A stretch of DNA of 17,374 nucleotides. Source: JAZLIT01 sp045617525. Lineage in GTDB: Bacteria; Bacillota; Bacilli; Bacillales_A; Planococcaceae. Positions within the stretch are counted from its first letter, which is position 1. Every line of letters begins with the position of its first letter. Made by a program: the position numbers and the translations under genes. Where the stretch lies: NCBI GenBank assembly GCA_045617525.1, contig JAZLIT010000158.1, forward strand, positions 1-17,374, given 5' to 3'. Positions 1 through 7,269 of the stretch are shown here, one piece after another. The notes beneath the pieces are model-generated. The model had not been told where the DNA came from. It searched no databases and was given only the letters and a program-made list of their open reading frames with translations.

Positions 1-32
1 ACGTTACTAAATTCCTTTCCGTCTTTTGACTG

Positions 33-54
33 AAATGTGAACGATATCACATTT
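33..54. promoter_or_regulatory. TGTGA-N6-TCACA operator upstream of sodA (Fnr/Rex/CRP-type)
   Basis: A perfect inverted repeat with 8-bp arms, AAATGTGA and TCACATTT, separated by ACGATA. The core TGTGA-N6-TCACA is the recognition pattern shared by Crp/Fnr-family regulators and closely resembles the Rex redox-sensor operator (TTGTGAA-N4-TTCACAA). It lies about 70 bp before the sodA start. A plausible -10 hexamer, GATAAT at 62-67, would put the operator over the -35 zone, which would suggest repression; this promoter assignment is weak because no good -35 is visible. Which regulator binds cannot be told from the sequence. Confidence 0.6.
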
Positions 55-123
55 TTACATTGATAATAAAAGGTTTATTTGATAACCTAGTTAAGAAATA
101 TACATTCGAGGAGGAACTTAATC

Positions 124-729
124 ATGGCTTATAAATTACCAGAATTAACTTATGCTTATGACGCTTTAGAACCACATTTTGATGCAAAAACAATGGAAAT
201 TCACCATTCAAAACATCACCAAACTTATATCACAAACGTAAACGCTGCTTTAGCGGGCACTGAGTTTGCTGATACTGAAATCAACGAATTAATCGCTAAC
301 TTAGATGCTATTCCAGCTGATAAGCAAGGCGCTGTTCGTAACAATGGTGGCGGTCACGCTAACCACTCATTCTTCTGGGAAGTAATCGCTCCAGGCGGAT
401 CTAAAACTCCAGTTGGCGAGGTTGCTGCTGCAATCGACGCTAAATTCGGTTCATTCGAAGCTTTCAAAGAAGCGTTTGCTGCTGCTGGGACAACTCGTTT
501 CGGTTCAGGTTGGGCATGGTTAATCGTTGATGGAGACGGCGTTGCTGTTACTTCAACTCCATACCAAGACTCTCCAGTAATGGAAGGTAAAACGCCAATC
601 CTAGGCTTAGACGTTTGGGAGCACGCTTACTACTTAAACTACCAAAACCGTCGTCCAGACTATATCGCTGCATTCTGGAACGTAGTAAACTGGGACGTAG
701 TAGAAGCTAAATTCCAGGCTGCTAAATAA
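124..729 (+). CDS. sodA: Superoxide dismutase [Mn]
   Basis: Cytoplasmic enzyme that dismutates superoxide to oxygen and hydrogen peroxide. The 201-residue length is normal for a bacterial Mn/Fe SOD. The four metal ligands are visible: H27 in the N-terminal helical hairpin, H81 in GGHANHSFFW, and D163 and H167 in the signature DVWEHAYY. Gly77 before the second ligand and Gln148 in the YQDSP stretch are the arrangement of manganese-type rather than iron-type enzymes. A strong ribosome binding site (GAGGAGG, from 108) sits 7-8 nt before the ATG. The gene is monocistronic, closed by the terminator near 851-898. Codon use is biased towards a few preferred codons (GCT, GTA, CCA), as expected for a highly expressed gene. 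Its position two transcription units before pbpA and pst matches B. subtilis. Confidence 0.97.
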   Translation: MAYKLPELTYAYDALEPHFDAKTMEIHHSKHHQTYITNVNAALAGTEFADTEINELIANLDAIPADKQGAVRNNGGGHANHSFFWEVIAPGGSKTPVGEVAAAIDAKFGSFEAFKEAFAAAGTTRFGSGWAWLIVDGDGVAVTSTPYQDSPVMEGKTPILGLDVWEHAYYLNYQNRRPDYIAAFWNVVNWDVVEAKFQAAK

Positions 730-798
730 TTCGCGAAGTTTTTAGCTAATTGATTGTTAAATCAGTTTGCGACGAAAATCGAAGCGACAGGAGCACTA

Positions 799-841
799 CT
801 GGGATGTAGTAGAAACTAAATTCCAAGCTGCTAAATAATTC
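799..841 (+). repeat. Decayed second copy of the sodA 3' end
   Basis: These 43 bases repeat 690-732, the last 13 codons of sodA plus stop and AATTC, with three differences, all transitions. Read in the same phase the copy gives WDVVETKFQAAK and a stop, against WDVVEAKFQAAK in the gene. It is not joined to any start codon, so it is a non-coding relic. The 66 bases between the copies (733-798) carry short GCGA/TCGC-containing inverted segments and look unlike the surrounding gene. Either a tandem duplication occurred or a small element entered the end of sodA and left duplicated sequence. Confidence 0.8.
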
Positions 842-850
842 TTTAACGTA

Positions 851-898
851 AAAATTGCTATTCATCATCTGATGGGTAGCAATTTTTTTTTTTTTTTT
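851..898 (+). terminator. Rho-independent terminator of sodA
   Basis: ATTGCTA pairs with TAGCAAT, continued by CATCA pairing with TGATG around a short loop, followed by an unusually long run of 16 T (883-898). Confidence 0.9.
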
Positions 899-1001
899 GA
901 AAAGGATTAATTAGTTGGAAAAGAAGGGTTCTTACTACCATTTATTCCCTTTATTTATTATAATAATTAAATAGCAGTTTTAGTGAAGGGGCTTACTCGT
1001 G

Positions 1002-2582
1002 ATGGAGCTATATTATGGTGGTAAAATTTACACAATGGAACACGAAAATGAGCTAGTTGAGGCAATCTTAGTGGACGCTGGTAAAATTATTGAAGTAGGT
1101 ACATTTCAAAAGCTACAGCCATATGCAAAAAAATTACATAATTTAAACGGAGCAACGATGTACCCAGGGTTTGTGGATAGTCATTTACATATGATTGGAT
1201 TAGGTGAGAAGCTACAACGACTACAACTAGGCCATGTGCAATCGAAGGATGAGATGTTACATGAAATCGCGAAGGCTGTAAATCGAGTATCTGAAGGGGA
1301 ATGGCTGATCTGCGAAGGCTGGAATGAATATTCATTGCCGAACAATGAAATGATTACACTTGAGGAGTTAGATGCAATTTCCACACGGCCAGTCCTTTTA
1401 CACCGTGTTTGTCATCATGTGCTTCTCTGCAATTCAATTGCGATGAGAGAGTCGGGTGTCACGGAGCATACAGTTTCACCTCAAGGTGGAAGGATAGGGA
1501 AAGGTTTAACGTATAGATTAACTGGCTATTTTTATGATGAAGCAACAAACTTAATCCTGAAAACTTTACCGCAATCGGGGGAGGCGTATGTACGTCATTT
1601 AACAAATGCCCTAGATAATGCCATTGATGAAATGCATCGTTATGGATTAGTGGGTGGGCATACAGAGGATTTATCATATTATGGACATTTCACAAATGTA
1701 GTACAAGCATTCCAAAATACAATCGGTGAAAAGCGCCATTTCCGTGCGCATTTATTACGTCATCATAAAGTATTCGAGGAAATGATGGATACGGGTTTAC
1801 TAGAAATTGATGACTTTCTTGAATATGGCGCGATGAAAATTTTTGCAGATGGCTCTTTTGGTGGTTCAACAGCGGCATTGTTAGAGCCATATGCAGATGA
1901 TGCACAAAATGTCGGTATGCTTCTTCATAGCGATGAGCAATTTTCAAAATTTGTGCAAACTGCAAGAAAATATGGTGAAGCAATTGCTGTTCATATGATT
2001 GGGGATGCAGCTGCACAGCAAGTATTGAAGTACATCGAGCAATTTCCTGCTCCTAATGGGAAAAAAGATCGCTTAATACATTGCTGCGTATTGAATGAGG
2101 ACCTTGTAGCGCGAATGAAAAAGTTGCCGCTCATTTTGGATATTCAACCAGCGTTTGTGGCTTCGGATTTCCCTTGGGTTCAGCAAAAAATAGGGCAGCA
2201 CCGAATGAGGTGGTCCTATGCGTGGAATTCATTAAGTGATTTTGAGTGCGCGATTGGAACAGATGCGCCGATAGAGGAAATCAATCCGTTTGCAACAATT
2301 TATGCAGCAGTTACACGCAAAAATGATGTTGAACAAGACATAGGTTATATGCCGGATGAAACGTTATCACGCTATGATGCAATTAAAATGTATACATACG
2401 GTTCGGCTTTAGCAATTAACAAGGAGCATGAACGGGGCTTGATTAAGGTAGGCTATCACGCTGATTTCACAATTGTAGATCGTGATTTAATGGTTGTGTC
2501 TGAACAAGAAATAAAACTTGCATGTGTACTAAACACAATCGTTGCCGGTAAACTAGTTTATTGCAAAGAGATGACGATTTAA
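1002..2582 (+). CDS. YtcJ-like metal-dependent amidohydrolase (Amidohydro_3)
   Basis: Predicted cytoplasmic zinc hydrolase acting on C-N bonds of an unknown amide or formamide. About 526 residues, the usual length of the YtcJ/AepA group. Visible marks are the short N-terminal beta domain ending in the hydrophobic lead to GFVDSHLH (metal-binding HxH, residues 61 and 63), KIFADGSFGGSTAALLEPY in the middle, the strand HMIGDAA (His331), and the late catalytic aspartate in IGTDAPIEEINPF (Asp421), followed by a C-terminal beta region (HADFTIVDRD). The start is GTG at 999 or ATG at 1002; ATG is preferred, with AAGGGG at 986-991 as the ribosome binding site. A TATAAT at 959-964 may be the -10. The small membrane-protein gene follows after 29 nt, so the two are probably co-transcribed. 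Substrate cannot be predicted; annotations in this family are often over-specific. Confidence 0.9.
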   Translation: MELYYGGKIYTMEHENELVEAILVDAGKIIEVGTFQKLQPYAKKLHNLNGATMYPGFVDSHLHMIGLGEKLQRLQLGHVQSKDEMLHEIAKAVNRVSEGEWLICEGWNEYSLPNNEMITLEELDAISTRPVLLHRVCHHVLLCNSIAMRESGVTEHTVSPQGGRIGKGLTYRLTGYFYDEATNLILKTLPQSGEAYVRHLTNALDNAIDEMHRYGLVGGHTEDLSYYGHFTNVVQAFQNTIGEKRHFRAHLLRHHKVFEEMMDTGLLEIDDFLEYGAMKIFADGSFGGSTAALLEPYADDAQNVGMLLHSDEQFSKFVQTARKYGEAIAVHMIGDAAAQQVLKYIEQFPAPNGKKDRLIHCCVLNEDLVARMKKLPLILDIQPAFVASDFPWVQQKIGQHRMRWSYAWNSLSDFECAIGTDAPIEEINPFATIYAAVTRKNDVEQDIGYMPDETLSRYDAIKMYTYGSALAINKEHERGLIKVGYHADFTIVDRDLMVVSEQEIKLACVLNTIVAGKLVYCKEMTI

Positions 2583-2611
2583 CTCTATACTGGGATTAAG
2601 GAGGTGATTAA

Positions 2612-2896
2612 ATGAACAATTATGAGCTCTCACAAAAAGGAATTTTAAATCCAATTAGTCATGGGTTTATGTCACTACTAGTTTATGGGATGCTATTTAT
2701 TGCCTTTATGATTGCTTTTAATGGCCCTATTACTTTTGATACACTTATTATGCCGGCTGCTTTTATTTACGGAATAGTTCGAGCAATAGAATATGTAACA
2801 ATAAAGAAGACTAATACTGTTCCGCGTTGGTTAGTATTGGGATCTTTTGGAATAGCTGTTGTAACAGCTATAGGCATGACATTTTGGTTAATTTAA
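2612..2896 (+). CDS. Small three-helix membrane protein, unknown function
   Basis: A 94-residue hydrophobic protein not recognised as a named family. Three predicted membrane segments: about residues 16-35, 41-58 and 73-94, with a short basic loop (IKKTN) after the second. The ribosome binding site AAGGAGGTGAT (from 2599) is an almost complete match to the 16S rRNA tail, so translation should be efficient. It lies 29 nt after the amidohydrolase and before the convergent-gene hairpins, so it is probably the second gene of that transcript. A role linked to the amidohydrolase (for example in uptake) would be a guess. Confidence 0.75.
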   Translation: MNNYELSQKGILNPISHGFMSLLVYGMLFIAFMIAFNGPITFDTLIMPAAFIYGIVRAIEYVTIKKTNTVPRWLVLGSFGIAVVTAIGMTFWLI

Positions 2897-2938
2897 AAAT
2901 TGTGTGTAAATCATTTTTTTATAAATAAACAAGTAAAG

Positions 2939-2962
2939 ATAGCTGTATATTTTATCAGCTAT
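2939..2962 (+). other. Small hairpin after the amidohydrolase operon
   Basis: ATAGCTG (2939-2945) and CAGCTAT (2956-2962) form a 7-bp stem with a 10-base AT-rich loop. No T-run follows, so it is probably an accessory or 3'-stabilising hairpin, with the main terminator 25 bp further on. Confidence 0.4.
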
Positions 2963-2986
2963 AATTTGAATAACAGTTAGAGGATA

Positions 2987-3025
2987 AAACAGCCCATTCA
3001 ATTGAATGGACTGTTTATTATATTT
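2987..3025. terminator. Bidirectional terminator between convergent genes
   Basis: AAACAG (2987-2992) pairs with CTGTTT (3011-3016) and CCATTC with GAATGG inside, with one mismatch between. T-rich sequence follows on the plus strand, and the minus strand reads CTGTTTTATCC. It lies between the plus-strand gene ending at 2896 and the minus-strand gene ending at 3053, so it can serve both. Confidence 0.75.
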
Positions 3026-3052
3026 TTAAGAAAATAATTGCGCCGAACTACG

Positions 3053-3427
3053 CTACTTTTTAATAAAGCGGTTAACGAATAAGTTGTAAACCATTGTGAA
3101 AAATACCACGCCTGCTACTAATGAAATAATGGAAGGGATGATAAACGCGGACTCCATACTGAAAATAACTTCTTTTCGGAACCATGATTGGAACGGAAGA
3201 CCGAATCCTAATAAAACAGCAAAGAATAGGATTTTAACACCCCAACTTTTACCCTTCATTTTTAAAATGGATGCATTCACAAAAACGCGCAAAATCGCTA
3301 GTCCCCATCCAACCACAAAGAAAATTATTAAATAGCTAAGCATTTCAGGTGTTGTAATACCTCTATAAATTATCTGGCCAATGCCTATTAATGCAGCAAT
3401 AATAAGCGTAATCCATGTCTTCTTCAA
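3053..3427 (-). CDS. Four-helix membrane protein divergent from a TetR regulator
   Basis: Hydrophobic protein of 124 residues, not assigned to a named family. Predicted membrane segments lie near residues 5-22, 30-48, 65-80 and 92-113, with a basic C-terminal end (NRFIKK). A longer reading from GTG at 3436 is possible, but the only ribosome binding site, AAGGAG (3441-3436), overlaps that GTG, whereas TTG at 3427 lies 8 nt downstream at ideal spacing. TTG 3427 is therefore chosen, giving a start MKKTWITLIIAALIG. The gene is transcribed away from a TetR-family regulator from a clear promoter (TTGCTT-16-TATAAT). This arrangement suggests it is the target of that regulator, possibly a small stress-inducible or transport-related protein; this is inference. 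Confidence 0.75.
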   Translation of the reverse strand: MKKTWITLIIAALIGIGQIIYRGITTPEMLSYLIIFFVVGWGLAILRVFVNASILKMKGKSWGVKILFFAVLLGFGLPFQSWFRKEVIFSMESAFIIPSIISLVAGVVFFTMVYNLFVNRFIKK

Positions 3428-3449
3428 ATAACTCACTCCTTAAGTATTG

Positions 3450-3460
3450 AACACTGTGTT
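3450..3460. promoter_or_regulatory. Palindromic candidate operator AACAC-T-GTGTT
   Basis: Perfect 11-bp palindrome between the divergent genes. It lies downstream of the minus-strand promoter, in the 5' leader of the membrane-protein gene, and touches the candidate -35 (TTGGGT, 3459-3464) of the TetR gene. More GTGTT half sites occur at 3464-3468 and near 3524. Position and symmetry fit an autoregulated TetR-type operator; binding is unproven. Confidence 0.5.
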
Positions 3461-3487
3461 GGGTGTTTACTCTTTTTATTATAAAAT
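3459..3487 (+). promoter_or_regulatory. Candidate promoter of the TetR-family gene
   Basis: TTGGGT (3459-3464), a 17-bp spacer and TAAAAT (3482-3487). It overlaps the divergent promoter and abuts the palindrome, so one bound repressor could affect both directions. The -35 is imperfect. Confidence 0.4.
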
Positions 3488-3505
3488 GTTAAGAAAGATA
3501 AGCAA
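3478..3505 (-). promoter_or_regulatory. Promoter of the minus-strand membrane-protein gene
   Basis: On the minus strand, TTGCTT (3505-3500), a 16-bp spacer and a consensus TATAAT (3483-3478) fit a SigA promoter. It would give a leader of about 45 nt carrying the palindrome and the AAGGAG. Confidence 0.65.
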
Positions 3506-3553
3506 TGAACAACTTCAACGAATGTGTTAAGTACTAAATGGGGAGGTGGACAG

Positions 3554-4150
3554 ATGTCGACCTATGAAGAGATGAATGAAAGAACACAATTACTGATCCA
3601 ACAATCCTTTCTACAGCTTTTAAAAGAAAAGGATTTCACTAAAATTTCTGTTCGTGATATTACACAACAGGCAACGATTAATCGCGGTACGTTTTATTTA
3701 CATTATGTTGATAAATTTGATTTGTTGGATCGAATTGAAGCAAGGTTATTACAGCAATTAACAGTAAAAATTAAAAAATCTTCCCCATCTGAGATTTTAA
3801 GAATAATGGAGGGAAACGAATCGATTGTACCTTTATTTTCGGTTGAAATATTTGAATTTATGTTTGAAAACGCAAAAAAAATATTAATTTTACTTAGCCC
3901 AAATAACAAATCACGCTTTCATTTGCGCTTACGCACATTTTTTATTGATCAATTTTTACTGAAATTTGAAACAGACTTAGTACAAAATTCTAATGCTGAA
4001 AAAGCAATACCTAAAAATTATTTGGCTGCATTTGCGGCCTCCGCGCTTCTAGGTTTAATGGAAGAATGGTTGAGTAGTGAAAATCCAGAATCTCCAGTTG
4101 AAATAGCATCGATATATATGAAAATTATTCAGTTCATTAAACAAGTTTAG
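3554..4150 (+). CDS. TetR/AcrR-family transcriptional regulator
   Basis: DNA-binding repressor-type protein of 198 residues. The N-terminal three-helix HTH domain is plain: residues 10-58 with the recognition core ISVRDITQQATINRGTFYLHY (split by a turn near residues 40-44) and the following FDLLDRIE. The rest is a helical ligand-binding/dimerisation domain of the kind seen in small TetR proteins (TetR_C_8-like by general appearance); the ligand is unknown. A start at TTG 3524 is open, but GGGAGGTGG at 3541-3549 sits 4-5 nt before ATG 3554, so ATG is chosen. It diverges from the membrane-protein gene and probably controls it and itself through the palindrome at 3450-3460. Only a weak A/T hairpin (4165-4180) follows, so some readthrough to pbpA is possible. 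Confidence 0.92.
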   Translation: MSTYEEMNERTQLLIQQSFLQLLKEKDFTKISVRDITQQATINRGTFYLHYVDKFDLLDRIEARLLQQLTVKIKKSSPSEILRIMEGNESIVPLFSVEIFEFMFENAKKILILLSPNNKSRFHLRLRTFFIDQFLLKFETDLVQNSNAEKAIPKNYLAAFAASALLGLMEEWLSSENPESPVEIASIYMKIIQFIKQV

Positions 4151-4213
4151 ATTTTCTTTTCAAAAAAGAAACCTTTCTTTAAAAAGTCCGTCAAAATAAG
4201 TGGAGTAGAGCCT

Positions 4214-4241
4214 TTTTTCTAGTAGTTTTCGATGCTATACT
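4214..4241 (+). promoter_or_regulatory. Extended -10 promoter of pbpA
   Basis: TATACT at 4236-4241 is preceded by TGC (4233-4235), an extended -10. The -35 position is only T-rich. It lies about 50 bp before the pbpA start. Confidence 0.5.
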
Positions 4242-4294
4242 AAAAGAGATGTATTTAATAATTAACTAATAATTTATAGAAGGTGGACTAATCA

Positions 4295-6505
4295 ATGCGA
4301 GACTCACAGAGCAAGAATAAACAAATGAGAGCGAAGCACCGCGCTAGCTTAACATTTCGTATGAATGTCCTTTTCTTTTTAATCTTTATAATCTTTTCTA
4401 CACTTATTTTTCGTTTGGGGTATTTGCAAATTGTAAAAGGTGAAGATTATGTACGTCTTCTACAACGTACAGAGGAAGTACGTGTAAATACAAGTGTACC
4501 TCGAGGGCGAATTTTAGATAGATACGGGCGAATTTTAGTGGATAATACACCTGAAAATGCGATTACATACACGAAAATGACTCGTACAAAGCAGGCGGAA
4601 ATGGTTGAAATTGCTGAGCAGTTAGCAGAGTTAATTGATATGCCGATAAATCGTGTAACACAGCGTGATAAATTAGACTTCTGGATTTTACGTAATCGTG
4701 AAGAGGCTACACTTAAAGTTACGCAAAAAGAGATTAATGCGATTAAAGAAGAGGACCCTGAAATCGAATCGAAAGTCCTTAATGCAAAAATTGACCAATT
4801 AACACGAGATCGAATTACTGAAGAAGAAATTCTTGCAATGGGTGATTTTGAACTAGAAGTCTTAGCAATTTATCGTGAAATGCAAACAGGTTACAATTTA
4901 TCTCCCCAAATTATAAAGGCTGAAAATGTAACGAACGAGGAATTTGCACGAGTGTCAGAACGTCTTTCCGATTTGCCTGGCGTTAACACGACGACAGATT
5001 GGAAACGAGTACGTATCGCTCCAATTGCGGTACTTGGCAGAACGACGACCCCAAGTAAGGGTGTACCAAAAGCAAAACTGAATTATTATTTAGCACGTGA
5101 ATATTCTCGAAATGATCGTGTTGGGGAAAGTTATTTTGAAGCCCAATATGAAGAGCTTTTACAAGGGCAAAAATCCGTTGTAAAAAATGTGACGAACAAG
5201 GCGGGTCAGGTTGTAGAAATGGTGACAAGCTTCGCTGGTGAACCAGGTAAGGATTTAGTGACGACACTTGATTATGAATTGCAGCAAAAAACAGAAGAAA
5301 TTATTGAAAAATATCTATTAGAATTAAAATCTTCAGGTACTGCAAGCTTACTAGATCGTGCATTTGTAGTGATGATGGATCCAAATACAGGTGAAATCCT
5401 GTCGCTTGCTGGGAAAAAAATTGAATACGACGAGGTCACAAATGAACCATATCTAATCGATTATTCATATGGTAATTTCACGACGAGTTATGAGGCAGGA
5501 TCTGCTATAAAGGCAGCCACTTTATTAACGGGTTATTCAGCTGGTGCAATTACACCAGGACAACAGTTTGTCGATGAGCCAATTAAACTATCCGGTGTAA
5601 AAGTGCAAAGTTCACTATTCAACCGAAATAGTCGATATACAATTGATGACCTTTATGCATTAGAACGATCATCAAACGTTTATATGTTTAAAACAGTTAT
5701 TGCAATGGCTGGTATGCAATATTATTACAATATGGGCTTCCCGCTGAATCATAAAGTGCTAGAAACGATGCGTAATGGCTATGCACAATTTGGCCTTGGC
5801 GTTAGTACTGGTGTTGACTTACCAGGTGAAACGTCTGGTATTTACGGTAATTTAACAACGGGTGGTTTATTACTGAACTTATCTATTGGTCAGTTCGATA
5901 CGTATTCACCACTTCAATTAGCGCAATATATATCAACAATTGCCAATGGAGGTTACCGTATTCAACCGCGTATGCTAAAAGAGATACGTAATCCTTCAGA
6001 TGACGGTGAGAATTTAGGGACGATGGTCCAAGAAGTAGAACCGAAAGTATTAAATCGAATTAATAATACAGAAGAAGAAATTAATCACGTAAAAGAAGGT
6101 TTAAATCGCGTTTATACAGGTGGTTTCGGTTCTGCACGTGGTTCATTTGCAACTGCAGAATATACAGCTGCAGGTAAAACAGGTACGGCTCAAGTAATTT
6201 ATTCGGACCCATCTAAAGGGATTTCAATGAAGGATACGATCAATCTTGTTCACGTAGGGTTTGCACCTTATGAAAATCCTGAAGTTGCTTATGCGGTAAT
6301 GATTCCATGGGCAACTACAAATTTCGACAATTCACTACCACATGCAAGTCGTGTTGCTCGTGAGTCGTTAGATGCGTACTTTGAGCTACAAAAAAAGTAT
6401 GAAACAAATGGTATTAAAGAAGCATCTACAGACCAAAAAATACTTCCAACTACGACGGAAGAGCAATTAAATGAAGAAGATGCGGAAAAAACAGTCGATC
6501 AATAA
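4295..6505 (+). CDS. pbpA: Class B penicillin-binding protein (PBP2A, PbpA-type transpeptidase)
   Basis: Monofunctional DD-transpeptidase that cross-links peptidoglycan during lateral wall growth; anchored with its catalytic domain outside. A basic N-terminus is followed by a membrane anchor at about residues 22-47, then the pedestal/dimerisation domain starting with VPRGRILDRYGRIL typical of class B PBPs. The transpeptidase domain has all three active-site motifs: SxxK as SAIK (Ser403, Lys406), SxN as SSN (459-461) and KTGT (628-631). Length 736 is close to the B. subtilis PbpA length; the final 30 or so residues are an acidic, probably disordered tail. AGAAGGTGG before the ATG is a good ribosome binding site. 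Its place between sodA and the pst operon is the same as B. subtilis pbpA, which supports PbpA over FtsI/SpoVD. Confidence 0.93.
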   Translation: MRDSQSKNKQMRAKHRASLTFRMNVLFFLIFIIFSTLIFRLGYLQIVKGEDYVRLLQRTEEVRVNTSVPRGRILDRYGRILVDNTPENAITYTKMTRTKQAEMVEIAEQLAELIDMPINRVTQRDKLDFWILRNREEATLKVTQKEINAIKEEDPEIESKVLNAKIDQLTRDRITEEEILAMGDFELEVLAIYREMQTGYNLSPQIIKAENVTNEEFARVSERLSDLPGVNTTTDWKRVRIAPIAVLGRTTTPSKGVPKAKLNYYLAREYSRNDRVGESYFEAQYEELLQGQKSVVKNVTNKAGQVVEMVTSFAGEPGKDLVTTLDYELQQKTEEIIEKYLLELKSSGTASLLDRAFVVMMDPNTGEILSLAGKKIEYDEVTNEPYLIDYSYGNFTTSYEAGSAIKAATLLTGYSAGAITPGQQFVDEPIKLSGVKVQSSLFNRNSRYTIDDLYALERSSNVYMFKTVIAMAGMQYYYNMGFPLNHKVLETMRNGYAQFGLGVSTGVDLPGETSGIYGNLTTGGLLLNLSIGQFDTYSPLQLAQYISTIANGGYRIQPRMLKEIRNPSDDGENLGTMVQEVEPKVLNRINNTEEEINHVKEGLNRVYTGGFGSARGSFATAEYTAAGKTGTAQVIYSDPSKGISMKDTINLVHVGFAPYENPEVAYAVMIPWATTNFDNSLPHASRVARESLDAYFELQKKYETNGIKEASTDQKILPTTTEEQLNEEDAEKTVDQ

Positions 6506-6518
6506 GTAAAATTAGATG

Positions 6519-6545
6519 CCCGTAGCAGTATTGCTACGGGTTTTA
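6519..6545 (+). terminator. Rho-independent terminator of pbpA
   Basis: CCCGTAGCA (6519-6527) pairs perfectly with TGCTACGGG (6532-6540) around a 4-base loop, followed by TTTT. Confidence 0.85.
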
Positions 6546-6580
6546 TGCTACATAGCTAATTTCAGCGGAGGTCTATTCAA

Positions 6581-6997
6581 ATGAAAAAACTACTCTTTCA
6601 TCTTATCGTTATTTTTGGTGCGATTAGTACAGCGGTAACAATGACGACGATCGATATGTCAAAGGGGATAATTATCCTCACAACGGTTATTTATGTTTGT
6701 ATTTTTGAAGGCTTATATATATTTATGGCGCCGCGTTTAATAATGGCTGAAAGAAAACGAAACATTAGAAAATATCCGTTGTTGCAAAAATTAATTGATA
6801 ATGAGAAATCAAGCATCACATTCGATAATGATGAAACGATTTATAATGCAACGTTTTTAGGATATAGCTCACCAAAAGATGTGAAAAACATCGATATAGA
6901 AATCTTAATTCCAAAGCAAGCAAAGATCGCGGCATCAAAAAAAATAAAACAGGTAAGCCTTGCTCAAATTAAAGAAGTAAAAATAATGAAACGTTAG
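6581..6997 (+). CDS. Small two-helix membrane protein with cytosolic C-terminal domain, unknown
   Basis: A 138-residue protein not recognised. Two membrane segments at about residues 4-22 and 28-52 are followed by a basic stretch (ERKRNIRKY), which by the positive-inside rule places the C-terminal half in the cytosol. That half (about 65-138) looks like a compact alpha/beta domain with alternating strands (SITFDNDETIYNATFLGY, NIDIEILIP, IKEVKIMKR). GCGGAGGT at 6565-6572 is the ribosome binding site, 8 nt before ATG. It follows the pbpA terminator, so it has either its own promoter or depends on readthrough, and it ends before two strong hairpins. Confidence 0.75.
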   Translation: MKKLLFHLIVIFGAISTAVTMTTIDMSKGIIILTTVIYVCIFEGLYIFMAPRLIMAERKRNIRKYPLLQKLIDNEKSSITFDNDETIYNATFLGYSSPKDVKNIDIEILIPKQAKIAASKKIKQVSLAQIKEVKIMKR

Positions 6998-7050
6998 TAT
7001 AAAATTGTAGGCACTGAAGTAGCTTACGTTTTAAATTTTAGATAAAAAAC

Positions 7051-7090
7051 AAGGCACTTTCTGTTCAATTTGAACGGAAAGTGCCTTATT
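7051..7090. terminator. Large bidirectional hairpin terminator
   Basis: AAGGCACTTTC (7051-7061) pairs with GAAAGTGCCTT (7077-7087), then a G-T pair and GTTCA with TGAAC, leaving a 3-base loop: 17 pairs in all. Plus strand continues TTATTTCTT; the minus strand continues TTGTTTTTTATC, a better T-run, so it may originally have served a minus-strand gene. Confidence 0.85.
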
Positions 7091-7100
7091 TCTTGGGCTA

Positions 7101-7211
7101 TTAATCAGTTTCTTGAAATATAGCCTGCTCCTCATGTTCAGTAGATTTGATTGGAACGGAATCAATAAAAGCGAGGACAGGAACGATTTTCGTTTCTGTC
7201 CTCGCTTTTGT
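7101..7211 (-). pseudogene. Possible C-terminal relic of a minus-strand gene
   Basis: An open minus-strand frame of 36 codons without its own start or ribosome binding site ends at TAA (7101-7103) immediately before the minus-strand-oriented hairpin at 7051-7090. Its last part reads SVPIKSTEHEEQAIFQETD, of charged, ordinary composition. A true gene end followed by its terminator would look like this. The upstream half overlaps the hairpin at 7167-7209 and meets a stop just beyond. It may equally be chance. Confidence 0.2.
7167..7209. terminator. Second large bidirectional hairpin before pstS
   Basis: AAAAGCGAGGACAG (7167-7180) pairs with CTGTCCTCGCTTTT (7196-7209), then a G-T pair and AACGA with TCGTT around TTT: about 20 pairs. 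A-tracts and T-tracts on opposite sides allow termination in both directions. It insulates the PhoP-controlled pst promoter from upstream transcription. Confidence 0.8.
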
Positions 7212-7269
7212 TTACCTAAATGGACTTTTTCAGTGCCCTCCAAAAATTGTACGAGCGTTTTTTATTTTA

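Noticed and set aside
1087..2016. Several minus-strand open frames inside the amidohydrolase gene
   Set aside because: Antisense shadows with no ribosome binding sites and unusual composition.
4165..4180. AAAGAAA-CC-TTTCTTT as terminator of the TetR gene
   Set aside because: Only A/T pairs with a 2-base loop, so it is too weak to call; kept as a remark only.
7031..7243. Minus-strand open frame of 70 codons with an ATG
   Set aside because: It spans both large hairpins, has no ribosome binding site and a low-complexity basic composition; it is produced by the hairpin sequences.
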